From Leptodactylus fallax (lineage: Eukaryota > Chordata > Amphibia > Anura > Leptodactylidae), in NCBI GenBank assembly GCA_947044405.1, contig CAMRHE010000036.1:1240001-1304000 (forward strand): DNA of 64,000 nt, given 5' to 3'. Positions 1-10,039 of the stretch are shown here, piece after piece. The notes beneath the pieces are model-generated. The model worked only from the letters and a program-made list of their open reading frames with translations. It ran no database searches and was not told the origin of the DNA. The position numbers and the translations under genes were made by a program. Numbering within the stretch: the stretch's first letter is position 1; every line of letters begins with the position of its first letter.

Positions 1-150
1 AAATGGTGGTTGTTATTACTGTTTTGGGGGCAGAAAAGAGGCATTATTAAAGGGGTTGCCACTGGAAGACGATAGTTGTTGTTTGTATATCACCATTTGG
101 GGCCCCGCTTTTAATTTTGCCCAGGGCCACACTGTCTAAAACCGACCCTG
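1..150. mobile_element. right end of a hAT-like repeat, cut by the window edge
   Basis: The sequence ends at 136-150 in AAACCGACCCTG, the inverse complement of a CAGGGTCGGTTTT-type terminus common in amphibian hAT-like repeats. The other end lies outside the window, so neither the length nor the target duplication can be read. Assignment rests on the terminus only. Confidence 0.3.
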
Positions 151-301
151 CATGTCAGTTTTTTGATGGTCGTGAATATGCCTCTTAATTCAGGCACCCC
201 TCACGCCTGTCGGGGACTTTATTAAGGCTGGCATAAGAAACGTCAGTCTTGGATTCTTCCCACTGGACGCTATGAAAACTATTAAAGTGTTGCTTGACAT
301 A

Positions 302-513
302 CAGTCATATGAAAAAGTTTGGGCACCCCTATTAATCTTAATCATTTTTAGTTCTAAATATTTGGGTGTTTGCAACAGCCATTTCAATTTGATATATCTA
401 ATAACTGATGGACACAGTAATATTTCAGGATTGAAATGAGGTTTATTGTGCTAACAGAAAATGTGCAATATGCATTAAACCAAAATTTGACCGGTGCAAA
501 AGTATGGGCACCT
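302..513. repeat. left terminal inverted repeat of the Tc1 element
   Basis: This segment pairs almost base for base with the inverse complement of 1731-1942. The paired tracts include the terminal CAGTCATATGAAAAAG and the inner ACCGGTGCAAA block. Length is about 212 bp, as in the long-repeat Tc1 class. Confidence 0.9.
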
Positions 514-571
514 CAACAGAAAAGTGACATTAATATTTAGTAGATCCTCCTTTTGCAAAAACAGCCTCTAG

Positions 572-1544
572 TCACTTCCTGTAGCTTTTAATCAGTTCCT
601 GGATCCTGGATGAAGGTATTTTTGACCATTCCTCTTTACAAAACAATTCCAGTTCAGTTAAGTTTGATGGCCGCCGAGCATGGACAGCCCGCTTCAAATT
701 ATCCCACAGATGTTCAATGATATTCAGGTCTGGGGACTGGGATGGCCATTCCAGAACATTGTAATTGTTCCTCTGCATGAATGCCTGAGTAGATTTGGAG
801 CTGTGTTTTGGATCATTGTCTTGCTGAAATATCCATCCCCGGCGTAACTTCAAATTCGTCACTGATTCTTGTACATTATTCTCAAGAATCTGCTGATACT
901 GAGTTGAATCCATGCGACCCTCAACTTTAACAAGATTTCCGGTGCCGGCATTGGCCACACAGCCCCAAAGCATGATGGAACCTCCACTAAATTTTACAGT
1001 GGGTAGCAAGTGTTTTTCTTGGTATGCTGTGTTTTTTTGACACCATGCATAACGCCTTTTTGTATGACCAAACAACTCAATCTTTGTTTCATCAGTCCAC
1101 AGAACCTTCTTCCAAAATGAAGCTGGCTTGTCCAAATGTGCTTTTGCATACCTCAGGCGACTCTGTTTGTGCTTTCAGAAACGGCTTCTTTCGCATCACT
1201 CTCCCATACAGCTTCTCCTTGTGCAAAGTGTGCTGTATTGTTGACCGATGCACAGTGACACCATCTGCAGCAAGATGATGCTGCAGCTCTTTGGAGGTGG
1301 TCTGTGGATTGTCCTTGACTGTTCTCACCATTCTTCTTCTCTGCCTTTCTGATATTTTTCTTGGCCTACCACTTCTGGGCTTAACAAGAACTGTCCCTGT
1401 GGTCTTCCATTTCCTTACTATGTTCCTCACAGTGGAAACTGACAGGTTAAATCTCTGAGACAACTTTTTGTATCCTTCCCCTGAACAACTATGTTGAACA
1501 ATCTTTGTTTTCAGATCATTTGAGAGTTGTTTTGAGGAGCCCAT
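572..1544 (-). pseudogene. Tc1 transposase, one frameshift
   Basis: This is a cut-and-paste DDE transposase of the Tc1 family, which binds the terminal inverted repeats and inserts at TA. The start is the ATG at 1544 (protein begins MGSSKQ). An N-terminal paired-like helix-turn-helix region with the GRPRK AT-hook-like motif is followed by the DDE domain. The catalytic residues are visible as [14 protein letters not shown] and IEHLW, with 34 residues between the second and third acidic residues (DD34E). The frame breaks by one base near 1150-1170, between the DNA-binding half (1092-1544) and the catalytic half (572-1135). The halves are otherwise intact and together approach the usual length of about 340 residues. 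Confidence 0.92.
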
Positions 1545-1730
1545 GATGCCACTCTTCAGAGGAGATTCAAATAGGAGAACAACTTGCAATTGGCCACCTT
1601 AAATACCTTTTCTCATGATTGGATACACCTGGCTATGAAGTTCAAAGCTCAGTGAGGTTACAAAACCAATTTTGTGCTTCAGTAAGTCAGTAAAAAGTAG
1701 TTAGGAGTATTCAAATCAATAAAATGATAA

Positions 1731-1942
1731 GGGTACCCAAATTTTTGCACCGGTCAAATTTTGGTTTAATGCATATTGCACATTTTCTGTTAGTACAATA
1801 AACCTCATTTCAATCCTGAAATATTACTGTGTCCATCAGTTATTAGATATATCTAATTGAAATGGCTGTTGCAAACAACCAAATATTTAGAACTAAAAAT
1901 GATTAAGATTAATAGGGGTGCCCAAACTTTTTCATATGACTG
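1731..1942. repeat. right terminal inverted repeat of the Tc1 element
   Basis: It is the partner of 302-513, differing by scattered substitutions. It ends at TA 1943-1944. Confidence 0.9.
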
Positions 1943-1944
1943 TA

Positions 1945-2274
1945 TCAACAGTGAGAATTTTATATAGATTCACGTATTAGACTGTAAAACATTCACATCA
2001 ATACTATTTCTGATGCTGCAAATTCACTCTTTTTAGCAAGTTCCTTAAGTATTCCTTGAATGCTGCTCACTATGTAAATGCTACCAGAATCTATTCACCT
2101 CCATTGTGGTATACTACAGCATATGTCTTACAGGCTTCTACTTTTGGGCAGAATAATCTTGGAAGAGATTTTTGGCAGATTGAGCTTCTTACTTGGTGAA
2201 GTTCCCAGTGATGGTATTAAATAAATGGAGAATTCCCTGATAATATCTGTCGTTGTTGCAGTAAGGTAAATCAG
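1945..2274. other. intergenic stretch without recognised features
   Basis: This 330-bp stretch lies between the Tc1 element and the 3' end of the LINE fragment. I see no coding pattern, repeat termini or RNA gene. Confidence 0.5.
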
Positions 2275-3111
2275 TTTTTACATAGTTACATAGTTAGTAT
2301 GGTTGAAAAAAGACATATGTCTGTCAAATTCAACCAGGGGATGGGAAATGTCATGACAGTCTATACATTTCCATAACCATCAATGCTATTTTGCTCTAAA
2401 AAGCCTTTTTTGAAGCGGTCTGCTGTGACTGCTATGACCAGCTACTAGGGGTAGGCTATTCCACAAATTTACAGTTCTTACAGTGAAGAAGTCTTGTCAG
2501 CTCGAGAGTAATCTTTTTTTTTATCCAGACGGAGAAAATGCCCCCTTGTCTTTTGAGGTGATTTTACATGGAACAACTTTTCTCCATATTTCTTGTATGA
2601 GCCATTTATATATTTATACAGGTTTTTCATGTCTCCCCTTAAACACCTCTTCAGACTAAACAGATTTAACTCCTTTAGTCTCTCCTCATAACTGAGGTCC
2701 TCCATGCCCATCCATCAGCTTTGTAGCCCTCCACTGAACCTTTTCCAACTCTAGGACATCCTTTTTATGTACTGGTACCCAGAACTGAACTGCATAATCC
2801 AGATGGGGTTGCACCAATGACTTATATAATGGTAATATTACATCCCTGTCCCTTGTACCCATACCCCTTTTAATACAAGTCAGTATCCCGCTGGCCTTAG
2901 AAGCAGCGGCTTGACATTGCATGCTGTAATATAGCCTATGATCTACAAGTACACCCAGGTCCTTCTCCACCAGTGACTTTCCCAGCCTTATCCCCCCCCA
3001 GGACATATGTGGATTATTTTTACCCAGATGCATAACTTTACATTTATCCACATTGAACCTCATCTGCCATGTGGATGCCCAAACACTCCATCTGTCCAAG
3101 TCTGCTTGTAA
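2275..3111 (-). pseudogene. CR1/L2-type LINE reverse transcriptase, C-terminal part and 3' tail
   Basis: The minus strand encodes the thumb and C-terminal part of a non-LTR reverse transcriptase. The frame at 3099-2686 contains MRFNVDKCKVMHLG, EKDLGVLVD and the PHLDY stretch. A second frame at 2711-2478 continues with LSYEERLKELNLFSLKRCLRGDM. These are standard motifs of the CR1/Jockey-superfamily C-terminus. The two parts are frameshifted near 2700. The low-coordinate end near 2275 reads into the CATAGTTACATAG-type tail known from frog LINE copies. The upstream part of the same LINE lies at 8446-8925, beyond two later insertions. Confidence 0.85.
3097..3111. repeat. target-site duplication of the PLE, left copy
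   Basis: CAAGTCTGCTTGTAA is identical to 7499-7513. It lies inside the LINE, so the insertion is younger than the LINE. A length of 15 bp is in the usual range for PLE insertions. Confidence 0.88.
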
Positions 3112-3540
3112 TAAATACAGAAAATGTGGGAAAAACTATAAAACATAATTTTTAATATAAATATTTTATAACAAGGCACCTCAATAATGACATGTCTGTA
3201 AATGAAAAGACTAACACAGATAAATATTTGTGCGATCAGGGATTATAACAATCCAATATAATACAGATTAAAATCACACAAATCAACAAAAAATAAAGAG
3301 TTAATGTTAAAACCCTAAATCACAGACTTCCAAATATATGAAAAGGTAAGAAAAACCAGATAGATCTCACCAAATCACCAGTCATACATCTGATAATTCA
3401 TGATCCATCATTAGCTCTGTGGGAATCGCCATCCTGGTCATTAAGTTCTGACCCTATACCTCAAAAATGTCCCTGTTATCCCCAAAGAGCTCCTGCCCTT
3501 ACAAGGGCAGTCCACATCTGACCCTTAATTAAATAGTCAC

Positions 3541-3590
3541 CTGTCCCTACGCATTACATCATGAGTAGCCATGACTCATCAGGGGATCCA
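3541..3590 (-). ncRNA. hammerhead-ribozyme-like motif, PLE minus arm (degenerate)
   Basis: On the minus strand a CCC stem-I strand is followed by CTGATGA. A 6-bp stem II comes next (GTCATG pairing with CATGAT), then GTAA, then ATGCGT and A before GGG. This is the hammerhead order CUGAUGA, stem II, GAAA, short stem III, cleavage base, stem I. The second A of GAAA is replaced by T, so activity is unlikely. Short-stem-III hammerheads are known in Penelope-like elements. Confidence 0.6.
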
Positions 3591-4623
3591 AAACATGGTC
3601 AGGTACAATCACAAACTTTTCTTCTCTCTCCCACATAGATACCTGGTCTGTCTGGTCTGTACTGCACGCTGTCTCAGCGTTCCACATGCTAATTTATAGG
3701 TCCTTTCATTATCAGTTCCAGGTCCTGGCCAATCTATTGCCTATTGACCACTATAAACAAAACACAGCTCCACATGGCTAATGCATATAGGCAAATGCCC
3801 TTCCCCCATGTGTTTACTAACCCATTAGACTCAGAGGTCCTGGGTAGTGAAGCAAGTTAGACTCCATTCCCCACCTCCTCCCTGAGTGAGCAAAAACCCC
3901 ACAGAGAGAGAGACACTAGGTGTGATACACACCCCCAGTTACTCCTCCTGGGCTATATAACATTCCAAACACAGTCTCATCAATACAAGACTGAGACCTG
4001 AAACAGCACTGTGGCAGATTCCATATAGAAGCCCACATCTCTGCTGCATAGCATCAGTCAAACCCAGGATCAAGCCCAGGCTGATACATACCTATCAAGT
4101 ATGTCCAATTTTACAAATATTGACCAAAAAAAGATATAATATTGGAAAAGAAATAAAAACAAACAGAAAAAATGCATAGAGAGCAAAACAATATTTATTA
4201 CCTAATAATCAAAAGAGCTAATCAATATCCGCGTATACACTGGAGGGATCCCACTAAAGGCAAATTCAGGCATCAACTAGGGACTACAAATTAACCCTTG
4301 CATATTATGGCAGAAAGGCATAACACCAGATGTTTAATCACTGCAAATACAGAAAAGTAGAAATATAATCCCTACCATTTACAATTAAATAAGATGACAT
4401 CACACGAAGAGTCACTATAGATAAGCTTTATATAGGGGTATTGTAACACAGGGACCATCCTAAAAGATAAATGACTAGGATCAAACAAAACAACTATTGT
4501 TGATCTGCTCATTTAATCCATTAGGGGTGACTGTTTTAAGCCTAAAGATCCATTTCGTCTCTCTCTGTAAGAGGAGACGATCCCAGTATCCCCCTCTTAT
4601 TGGAAAAGGAACCATAAATTTGA

Positions 4624-4811
4624 TTACATTCTTATCACCTGCATGAAACATTGACAATGGAGGGCAATGGGAGTATCACGTTCATGAGATATGTCCCCCA
4701 AATGCTCCCCCACTCTTCTTCTAAACTCTCTCCTCATTTTCCCAATATACTCAAGGCCACACAAACAGGTGGCCTTGTGAATCACCCTTTTTGTTCTGCA
4801 ATTCACAAAGT
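4624..4811 (-). pseudogene. GIY-YIG endonuclease fragment, inverted PLE copy
   Basis: The minus strand reads CLCGLEYIGKMRREFRRRVGE, cut here to the GIY-YIG core, followed by EHLGDI. The plus copy has K-T-R where this one has K-M-R. The fragment starts abruptly at the inversion junction and has no start codon or reverse transcriptase of its own, so it is a dead remnant. Confidence 0.85.
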
Positions 4812-6026
4812 GCGCCTACATATGCCAACTTGCTCCTGGGCTGGTGGTAGGAAACTATTGCGTTTGGTGAGGATGTCCAGTTAGATGATAGAATTGAGCT
4901 GTGGGCGCGATATATTGATGACATTTTTGTTATTTGGCGGAGGGACGCAAATTCATTTAACAACTTTGTGAGAAACCTTAATGATAATGTTGTAGGTCTC
5001 AGATTTACATGTGAATGGGATATGAACTCTTTAACGTTTTTTGATATTCGAATTTCTAAAACTGAGAGTGGCACTCTGGCAACAGAGGTATATCGTAAAC
5101 CTACCTCTACAAATTCCCTATTACACTGGGAAAGTCATCATCCTCTGGCCCTCAAAAGAGGAATTCCCAAAGGACAATATTTGAGGGTCAGGCGTAATTG
5201 TTCAAATAAGGAAAAGTATATCGAACAAGCTGGTGACTTGAGGTAACGGTTCCTTAAACGAGGATATCCGGACCTTGTCCTTAGGGAGGCTCATAAGTAT
5301 GCATTGAATCAGAGGAGAGAGACTTTGCTTGAACCTTTGCCAGGGATGGCTGAAGGGGCTCATATTATCCATTTTATAACCACTTTTGACAATGGAACGT
5401 GCATAGCGAGAGAGATTCTCAAAAAGTACTGGGACATACTATTAATGTACCCAGATATAAGTGAAGCAGTCGGGGCTACTCCTTCAATCACGTTTAGGAA
5501 AGGCAGATCCCTAAGAGATAGATTTGTGTGGAGTCATTTTGAGCCTATTAAAAAAAAGACAACATGGCTGGACGTGGAAATTAAGGGTTGTTATCGTTGC
5601 AGTGGCTGTATTGCATGCTCAGCATTGCAGAGTGGAAAAAGGTTTAAATCTAATGTCTTAGATAAAACATTTGACATCAGACACTTTGTGAATTGCAGAA
5701 AAAAGGGGGTGATCTACAAGGACACCTGTTTGTGTGGCCTTGAGTATATTGGGAAAACAAGGAGAGAGTTTAGAAGAAGAGTGGGGGAGCATCTGGGGGA
5801 CATATCTCATGAATGTGATACTCCCATTGCCTGCCATGTGTCAATGTTTCATGCAGGTGATAAGAATGTAATCAAATTTATGGGAATAGATGTGGTTCCT
5901 TTTCCAATAAGAGGGGGAGACTGGGATCGTCTCCTCTTACAGAGAGAGACGAAATGGATCTTTAGGCTTAAAACAGTCACCCCTAATGGATTAAATGAGC
6001 AGATCAACAATAGTTGTTTTGTTTGA
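4811..6026 (+). pseudogene. Penelope-like reverse transcriptase with GIY-YIG endonuclease, 5' truncated
   Basis: The reading frame is continuous from 4815 to the stop at 6024-6026 except for TAG at 4848-4850 and TAA at 5244-5246. There is no frameshift. It begins inside the reverse transcriptase at TYANLLLGWW and has the catalytic YIDD at 4911-4922. Next come the PLE-type stretch ending in KRGYPD and a CxxCxxCxxC cluster (5589-5618, possible zinc ligands). The GIY-YIG endonuclease follows at about 5706-5760 (GVIY, then EYIGKT), with the downstream R and E-H residues of that fold. The N-terminal half of the reverse transcriptase is missing. PLEs prime reverse transcription at the nick made by the GIY-YIG domain. 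Confidence 0.9.
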
Positions 6027-7498
6027 TCCTAGTCATTTATCTTTTAGGATAGTCCCTGTGTTACAATACCCCTATATATAGCTTATCTATAGTGACTTCG
6101 TGTGATGTCATCTTATTTAATTGGAAGTGGTAGGGATTGTATTTCTACTTTTCTGTATTTGCAGTGATTAAACATCTGGTGTTATGCCTTTCTGCCATAA
6201 TATGCAAGGGTTAATTTGTAGTCCCTAGTTGATGTCTGAATTTGCCTTTAGTGGGATCCCTCCAGTGTATACGCGGATATTGATTTGCTCTTTTGATTAT
6301 TAGGTAATAAATATTGATTTGCTCTCTATGGATTTTTTCTGTTTGTTTTTATTTCTTTTCCAATATTATATCTTTTTTTGATCAATATTTGTAAAATTGG
6401 ACATATTTGATAGGTATGTATCAGCCGGGGCTTGATCCTGGGTTCGGCTGATGCTATGCAGCAGAGATGTGGGTTTCTATATGGAATCTGCCACAGTGCT
6501 GTTTCAGGTCTCAGTCTTGTATTGATGAGACTGTGTTTGGAATGTTATATAGCCCAGGGGGAGTAACTGGGGGTGTGTATCACACCTAGTGTCTCTCTCT
6601 CTGTGGGGTTTTACACCATAGAGCAACCAAGTGTGCTGCTGTGATGCTTTGAGTGAGCAGTCCTTACCCTCGTGTTTTTAATTGGGGTGTGGTTTTTGCT
6701 CACTCAGGGAGGAGGTGGGGAATGGAGTCTACCTTGCTTCACTGCCCAGGACCTCTGAGTCTAATGGGTTAGTAAACACATGGGGGAAGGGCGTTTGCCC
6801 TGTTATGCATTAGCCATGTGGCGCTGTGTTTTGTTTATAGTGGTCACTAGGCAATAGATTGGCCAGGACCTGGAACTGATAATGAAAGGACCTATAAATT
6901 AGCACGTGGAAAGCTGAGACAGCGTGCAGTACAGACTGGATAGACCAGGTCTCTATGTGGGAGAGCTAAGAATAGTTTGTGATTGTACCTGACCATGTTT
7001 TGGATCCCCTGATGAGTCATGGCTACTCATGATGTAATGTGTAGGGACAGGTGACTATTTAATTAAGGGTCAGCTGTGGACTGCCCTTGTAAGCCATTTT
7101 TGAGCTATAGGGTCACAACTTAATGACCAGGATGGCGATTCCCACAGAGCTAATGATGGATCATGAATTATCAGACACATGAGTGGTAAGTTGGTGAGAT
7201 CTATCTGGTTTTTCTTACTTTTCATATATTTGGAAGTCTGTGATTTAGGGTTTTAACATTAACTCTTTATTTTTTGTTTTGTGTGATTTACATCTGTATT
7301 ATATTGGATTGTTATAATCCCTGATTGCACAAATATATATTTGTGTTAGTCTTGTCATTTATAGACATGTCATTATTGAGGTGCCTTTTTATGATATATT
7401 TATATTAAAAGTTATGTTTTATAGTTTTTTCCACATTTGCTGTATTTATTCTCTAAGTGGAAATTCCTGCCCTAGTTGGTATTTTTTGCTGAAGTGTA
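6027..7498 (+). other. 3' untranslated region of the PLE
   Basis: This is non-coding DNA after the reverse transcriptase/endonuclease frame. It is matched in inverted form by 3112-4590. It includes a TATA-like GGGCTATATAACATTCC block in the minus arm (3947-3970) and the hammerhead-like motif at 7003-7050. The last 50 bp have no counterpart in the minus arm. Confidence 0.6.
7003..7050 (+). ncRNA. hammerhead-ribozyme-like motif, PLE plus arm (degenerate)
   Basis: It is the same motif as at 3541-3590 in the other arm. UCCC pairs with GGGA (stem I), CTGATGA is intact, and stem II is 6 bp with a 6-base loop. GTAA stands where GAAA is expected. It differs from the other arm by a C-to-T change in the stem III region, consistent with CpG decay. 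The shared T in GTAA must predate the inverted duplication or be ancestral to this subfamily. Confidence 0.6.
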
Positions 7499-7513
7499 CA
7501 AGTCTGCTTGTAA
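7499..7513. repeat. target-site duplication of the PLE, right copy
   Basis: It is identical to 3097-3111. Removing 3112-7513 joins the two LINE segments colinearly. Confidence 0.88.
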
Positions 7514-7541
7514 CCTATGTACATCCTCAATAACCTGTACT

Positions 7542-8437
7542 CAGAGGCATAGCTAGAGGTTCAGCACAGGGGGGCGAACATGTCCAAGTGGGCCCCCAAC
7601 TTAGATATAACGATATTATCACTATATGGTGACCGTATAGTGGTATATATTGGCTCTACACAGGGATCTGCAGACCAATTAGGTGAATACAGGGCAATAA
7701 CATTTAGTGACTTACAGGTGATGTCTTTGACTAATTGTTCCCATTTCTCGTTTCTTCCAACTGGACCGACATGACCACTTCTTTCAATTTCTGTAAAGTT
7801 TGCAGCACTGACAAAATATGTGCAGCATGTCAATTATACCTACGGAAACACTGGTGGTTTCCTATAGGTATAATGGAAGGAGAAAGTCCGCAGAGGAAAC
7901 CTCTGTGGACCACCTGTGAAAAATACTGTGGGAAAAACTGCAATGGTTTTCCCTGCATTGTTTTTTTGCTGTGGCCCACTATGTGGGGTCTTAGCCTTAA
8001 TAAAGCCCAAGTGCCACCTTAATTAAATTAAATTGCCCCCTTATATTATGCCCCTGATTACCCACAACTGCGCATAAAAAAAGTTCTACTCACCTACCTG
8101 CGATCCTTAGATGAACGAAGCCGCCGCCTCCTCCCTGTCCACGCATAGGACGTCTGCCTCTCAGTAAAGAAGACGCGATGCTGTGATGTCATCGCACCCG
8201 CCTGCGCTGAGAAGCAGACGTCCACTGTCTGTGATATCGGCGTCTTGTAAACCACAGGAAGTGGCTTGCGGTTTACAGGACAGTTAAGCTGCAGGATGCA
8301 TTTTAACTAGATCAGTGTCTGCAGACACCAATCTACTAAATAGCAAAGCACTTATTAATGGCGGCCTGGGGTGGGTCCCACAGAGTCAGTGGACCCGGGG
8401 CAGCTGCCCCCTCTGTCCCCTGCTAGCTACGCCACTG
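7542..8437. mobile_element. non-autonomous hAT element
   Basis: The 896-bp element has termini CAGAGGCATAGCTAG and the inverse complement of CAGTGGCGTAGCTAG. It is flanked by the perfect 8-bp duplication CCTGTACT (7534-7541 and 8438-8445), both hallmarks of hAT transposons. No transposase frame is visible inside. It sits in the LINE reverse transcriptase, and its removal restores continuity of the LINE across 7541/8446. Confidence 0.92.
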
Positions 8438-8445
8438 CCTGTACT

Positions 8446-8925
8446 GTACTACATAGCTTGGTGTCATCTGCAAAAATAGAGACAGTGCTATTAATCCCAT
8501 CTTCCATATCATTGATAAATAAGTTACATAACAGCGGACCCAGCACTGAACCCTGGGGTACACCACTTAAAGGACCAGTCTGAGCTGCAGTCATTGACCA
8601 CAACTATCTGGATACAATCCTTTAATCAATTTTTAATCCAATTACAAGCTATATTTTCCAAGCCAATGAACCTGATTTTACCCATTAAACGTCTTTGAGG
8701 GACCGTGTCAAATGCCTTTGCAAAGTCCAGGAACACTATATCCACAGCCTCCCCTCTATCCAGACTTTTACTTACCTGTTCATAAAAGCAAATCAGTCTG
8801 ACAACTTCTGTCTTTATAGTAAAACCATGCTGCTTGTCACTTATAAAGTTGCATACAGTCACATTCTCCTGTATATAGTCGTTTAAGAGCCTTTTTAGTA
8901 TGTTATTGAAGCTAACTTAGATAAG
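8446..8925 (-). pseudogene. CR1/L2-type LINE reverse transcriptase, palm domain part
   Basis: The minus strand encodes reverse transcriptase motifs in order. SDKQHGF and FLDFAKAFDTV occur at about 8862-8700. [16 protein letters not shown] and the catalytic FADDTKL occur at about 8565-8455. It continues colinearly into the C-terminal part at 3111-2275 once the PLE (3112-7498) and the hAT element (7542-8437) are removed. Several frames are used, so it is decayed. The 5' end appears truncated near 8925, as is usual for LINE copies. Confidence 0.85.
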
Positions 8926-9715
8926 AACTGCTCGCAATGAAAGTGTCAACAGTGGAATCTATTATCAGGACCAGGGTACAAGGTATCAGTAAGTGTGCGG
9001 CAATTATTAAATTATGCATGCTCCAATTTTACTGTAAATTGATTTTTTGTGAGGAGGCATGATGGACTGATGCACATGAGATATTCTGCATTTTCTCTAT
9101 GAAGGAAATGCATACCTGAATCTTGTTTAAAATGGCATTAGAGGTATATTATAGAGGGAGAAAATGGGACAATTGCCCAATGACCTGCATCCCCATAACC
9201 AGGATGGCTTCCACCACATCACTGAAACATTGAGCTATTATGAAAGTTTATTAAAGTAATTTTCTGGATCTTATATATTGATGACCTATATTTACACACA
9301 GTATAATGACCCCCTTATTATGCCGCACAGTATAATGCCACTTAAGACAGAACTATAGGGGGTAGCAATCACTACTGGGCCTTGCATCCTGAGGGGTCCC
9401 CAAAAGTCCCTCTTTCACATAAAATATATAAGTATTGTAAATGGTATAAGTTAGATAGGGGCCTCATTATAAGTTTTTCATTAGGGACCAGGAGTTTCAA
9501 GTTTTGTCTCTGAATGACCCCTTGTTATGCCCCATATAATGGCCTATTTATGCTTCCACACAATATAACGGCCCCTTATTATGCCTTCATACAGTATAAG
9601 GCCCCCTTTATTATGCCCCAACAAAGTATAATGACCCTATCAGTGATATCATATTCCATTGTGTAAGGGATAAGATATAAGGTTTAAAAATACACCACTA
9701 CCATTGCAACATTAA
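8926..9715. repeat. intergenic DNA with a decayed roughly 30-bp minisatellite at 9290-9640
   Basis: From about 9290 to 9640 the motif ACAGTATAATG-CCCC-TTATTATGCC recurs with variations. The same motif appears inverted inside the hAT copies at 51.9-52.1 and 55.1-55.3 kb, and at 38.24-38.37 kb. That suggests a shared hAT-associated origin. The rest (8926-9290) shows no feature. Confidence 0.5.
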
Positions 9716-9719
9716 TTAA

Positions 9720-10035
9720 AGGGGTTGTCCAGAGGGAGGGGGAATTATCTGGCAGTTGATAACGCCCCCTCCCTCCTTCCACAATCTCACAGGTAAATAA
9801 TTACCTGTACTGTGGGGGCTCTACAGTATGACTATAGTAAAGCCAGCTCCTATAGCAAAGGAATTTAATTACCTGTGAGATCGGGGGAAGGAGGGAGGGG
9901 GTAGTGCGACCTTGCGGGCAGAGCACTGTTTCTGATCATATAACCTGGGGGTTGTGAGAAGGCCAGAACCCCCAGGTCCATAAGCATCATCCATTGGATC
10001 AGGTAAGTGAATTTTAAACTCCCCGGAAAACTCCT
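9720..10035. mobile_element. TTAA-flanked MITE (piggyBac-like)
   Basis: TTAA duplications at 9716-9719 and 10036-10039 flank termini AGGGGTTGTCC and the inverse complement of AGGAGTTTTCC. The interior contains a further inverted pair around CCTCCCTCCTTCC (9764-9780) and GGAAGGAGGGAGG (9885-9900). There is no coding capacity. TTAA targets are typical of piggyBac elements, but the family was not confirmed. Confidence 0.65.
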
Positions 10036-10039
10036 TTAA

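Larger units (their letters stand above)
302..1942 (-). mobile_element. Tc1-like DNA transposon, full length with TA target duplication
   Basis: The element is 1641 bp, starts CAGTCATATGAAAAAG and ends with its inverse complement. TA dinucleotides at 300-301 and 1943-1944 fit the TA target of the Tc1/mariner superfamily. Long inverted repeats of about 212 bp enclose one transposase gene on the minus strand. One frameshift in that gene makes this copy non-autonomous, but it is otherwise complete and looks fairly young. Confidence 0.93.
3112..4811 (-). repeat. inverted arm of the PLE (3' UTR plus GIY-YIG end)
   Basis: This arm is the inverse complement of roughly 5690-7448. It contains the end of the coding frame (4624-4811) and the whole 3' untranslated region. 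It lacks about 75 bp present in the plus arm, between blocks containing AAAACCCC. The junction with the plus copy is at about 4811. Confidence 0.88.
3112..7498 (+). mobile_element. Penelope-like retroelement in head-to-head inverted form
   Basis: The 4387-bp element is bounded by a perfect 15-bp target duplication CAAGTCTGCTTGTAA (3097-3111 and 7499-7513). Its plus-strand half (4811-7498) is a PLE truncated at its 5' end inside the reverse transcriptase. Its minus-strand half (4811-3112) is a second copy holding only the GIY-YIG region and the 3' untranslated region. The 3' ends therefore face outward and two arms of about 1.7 kb are inverted. Such partial inverted copies are known for PLEs. 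The plus arm carries about 75 bp near 6610-6690 that the minus arm lacks, and about 50 bp at 7449-7498 has no partner. Confidence 0.9.

Noticed and set aside
4624..6026. GIY-YIG homing endonuclease or DNA repair gene
   Set aside because: It is fused in frame to a YIDD reverse transcriptase and followed by a PLE 3' region with a target duplication.
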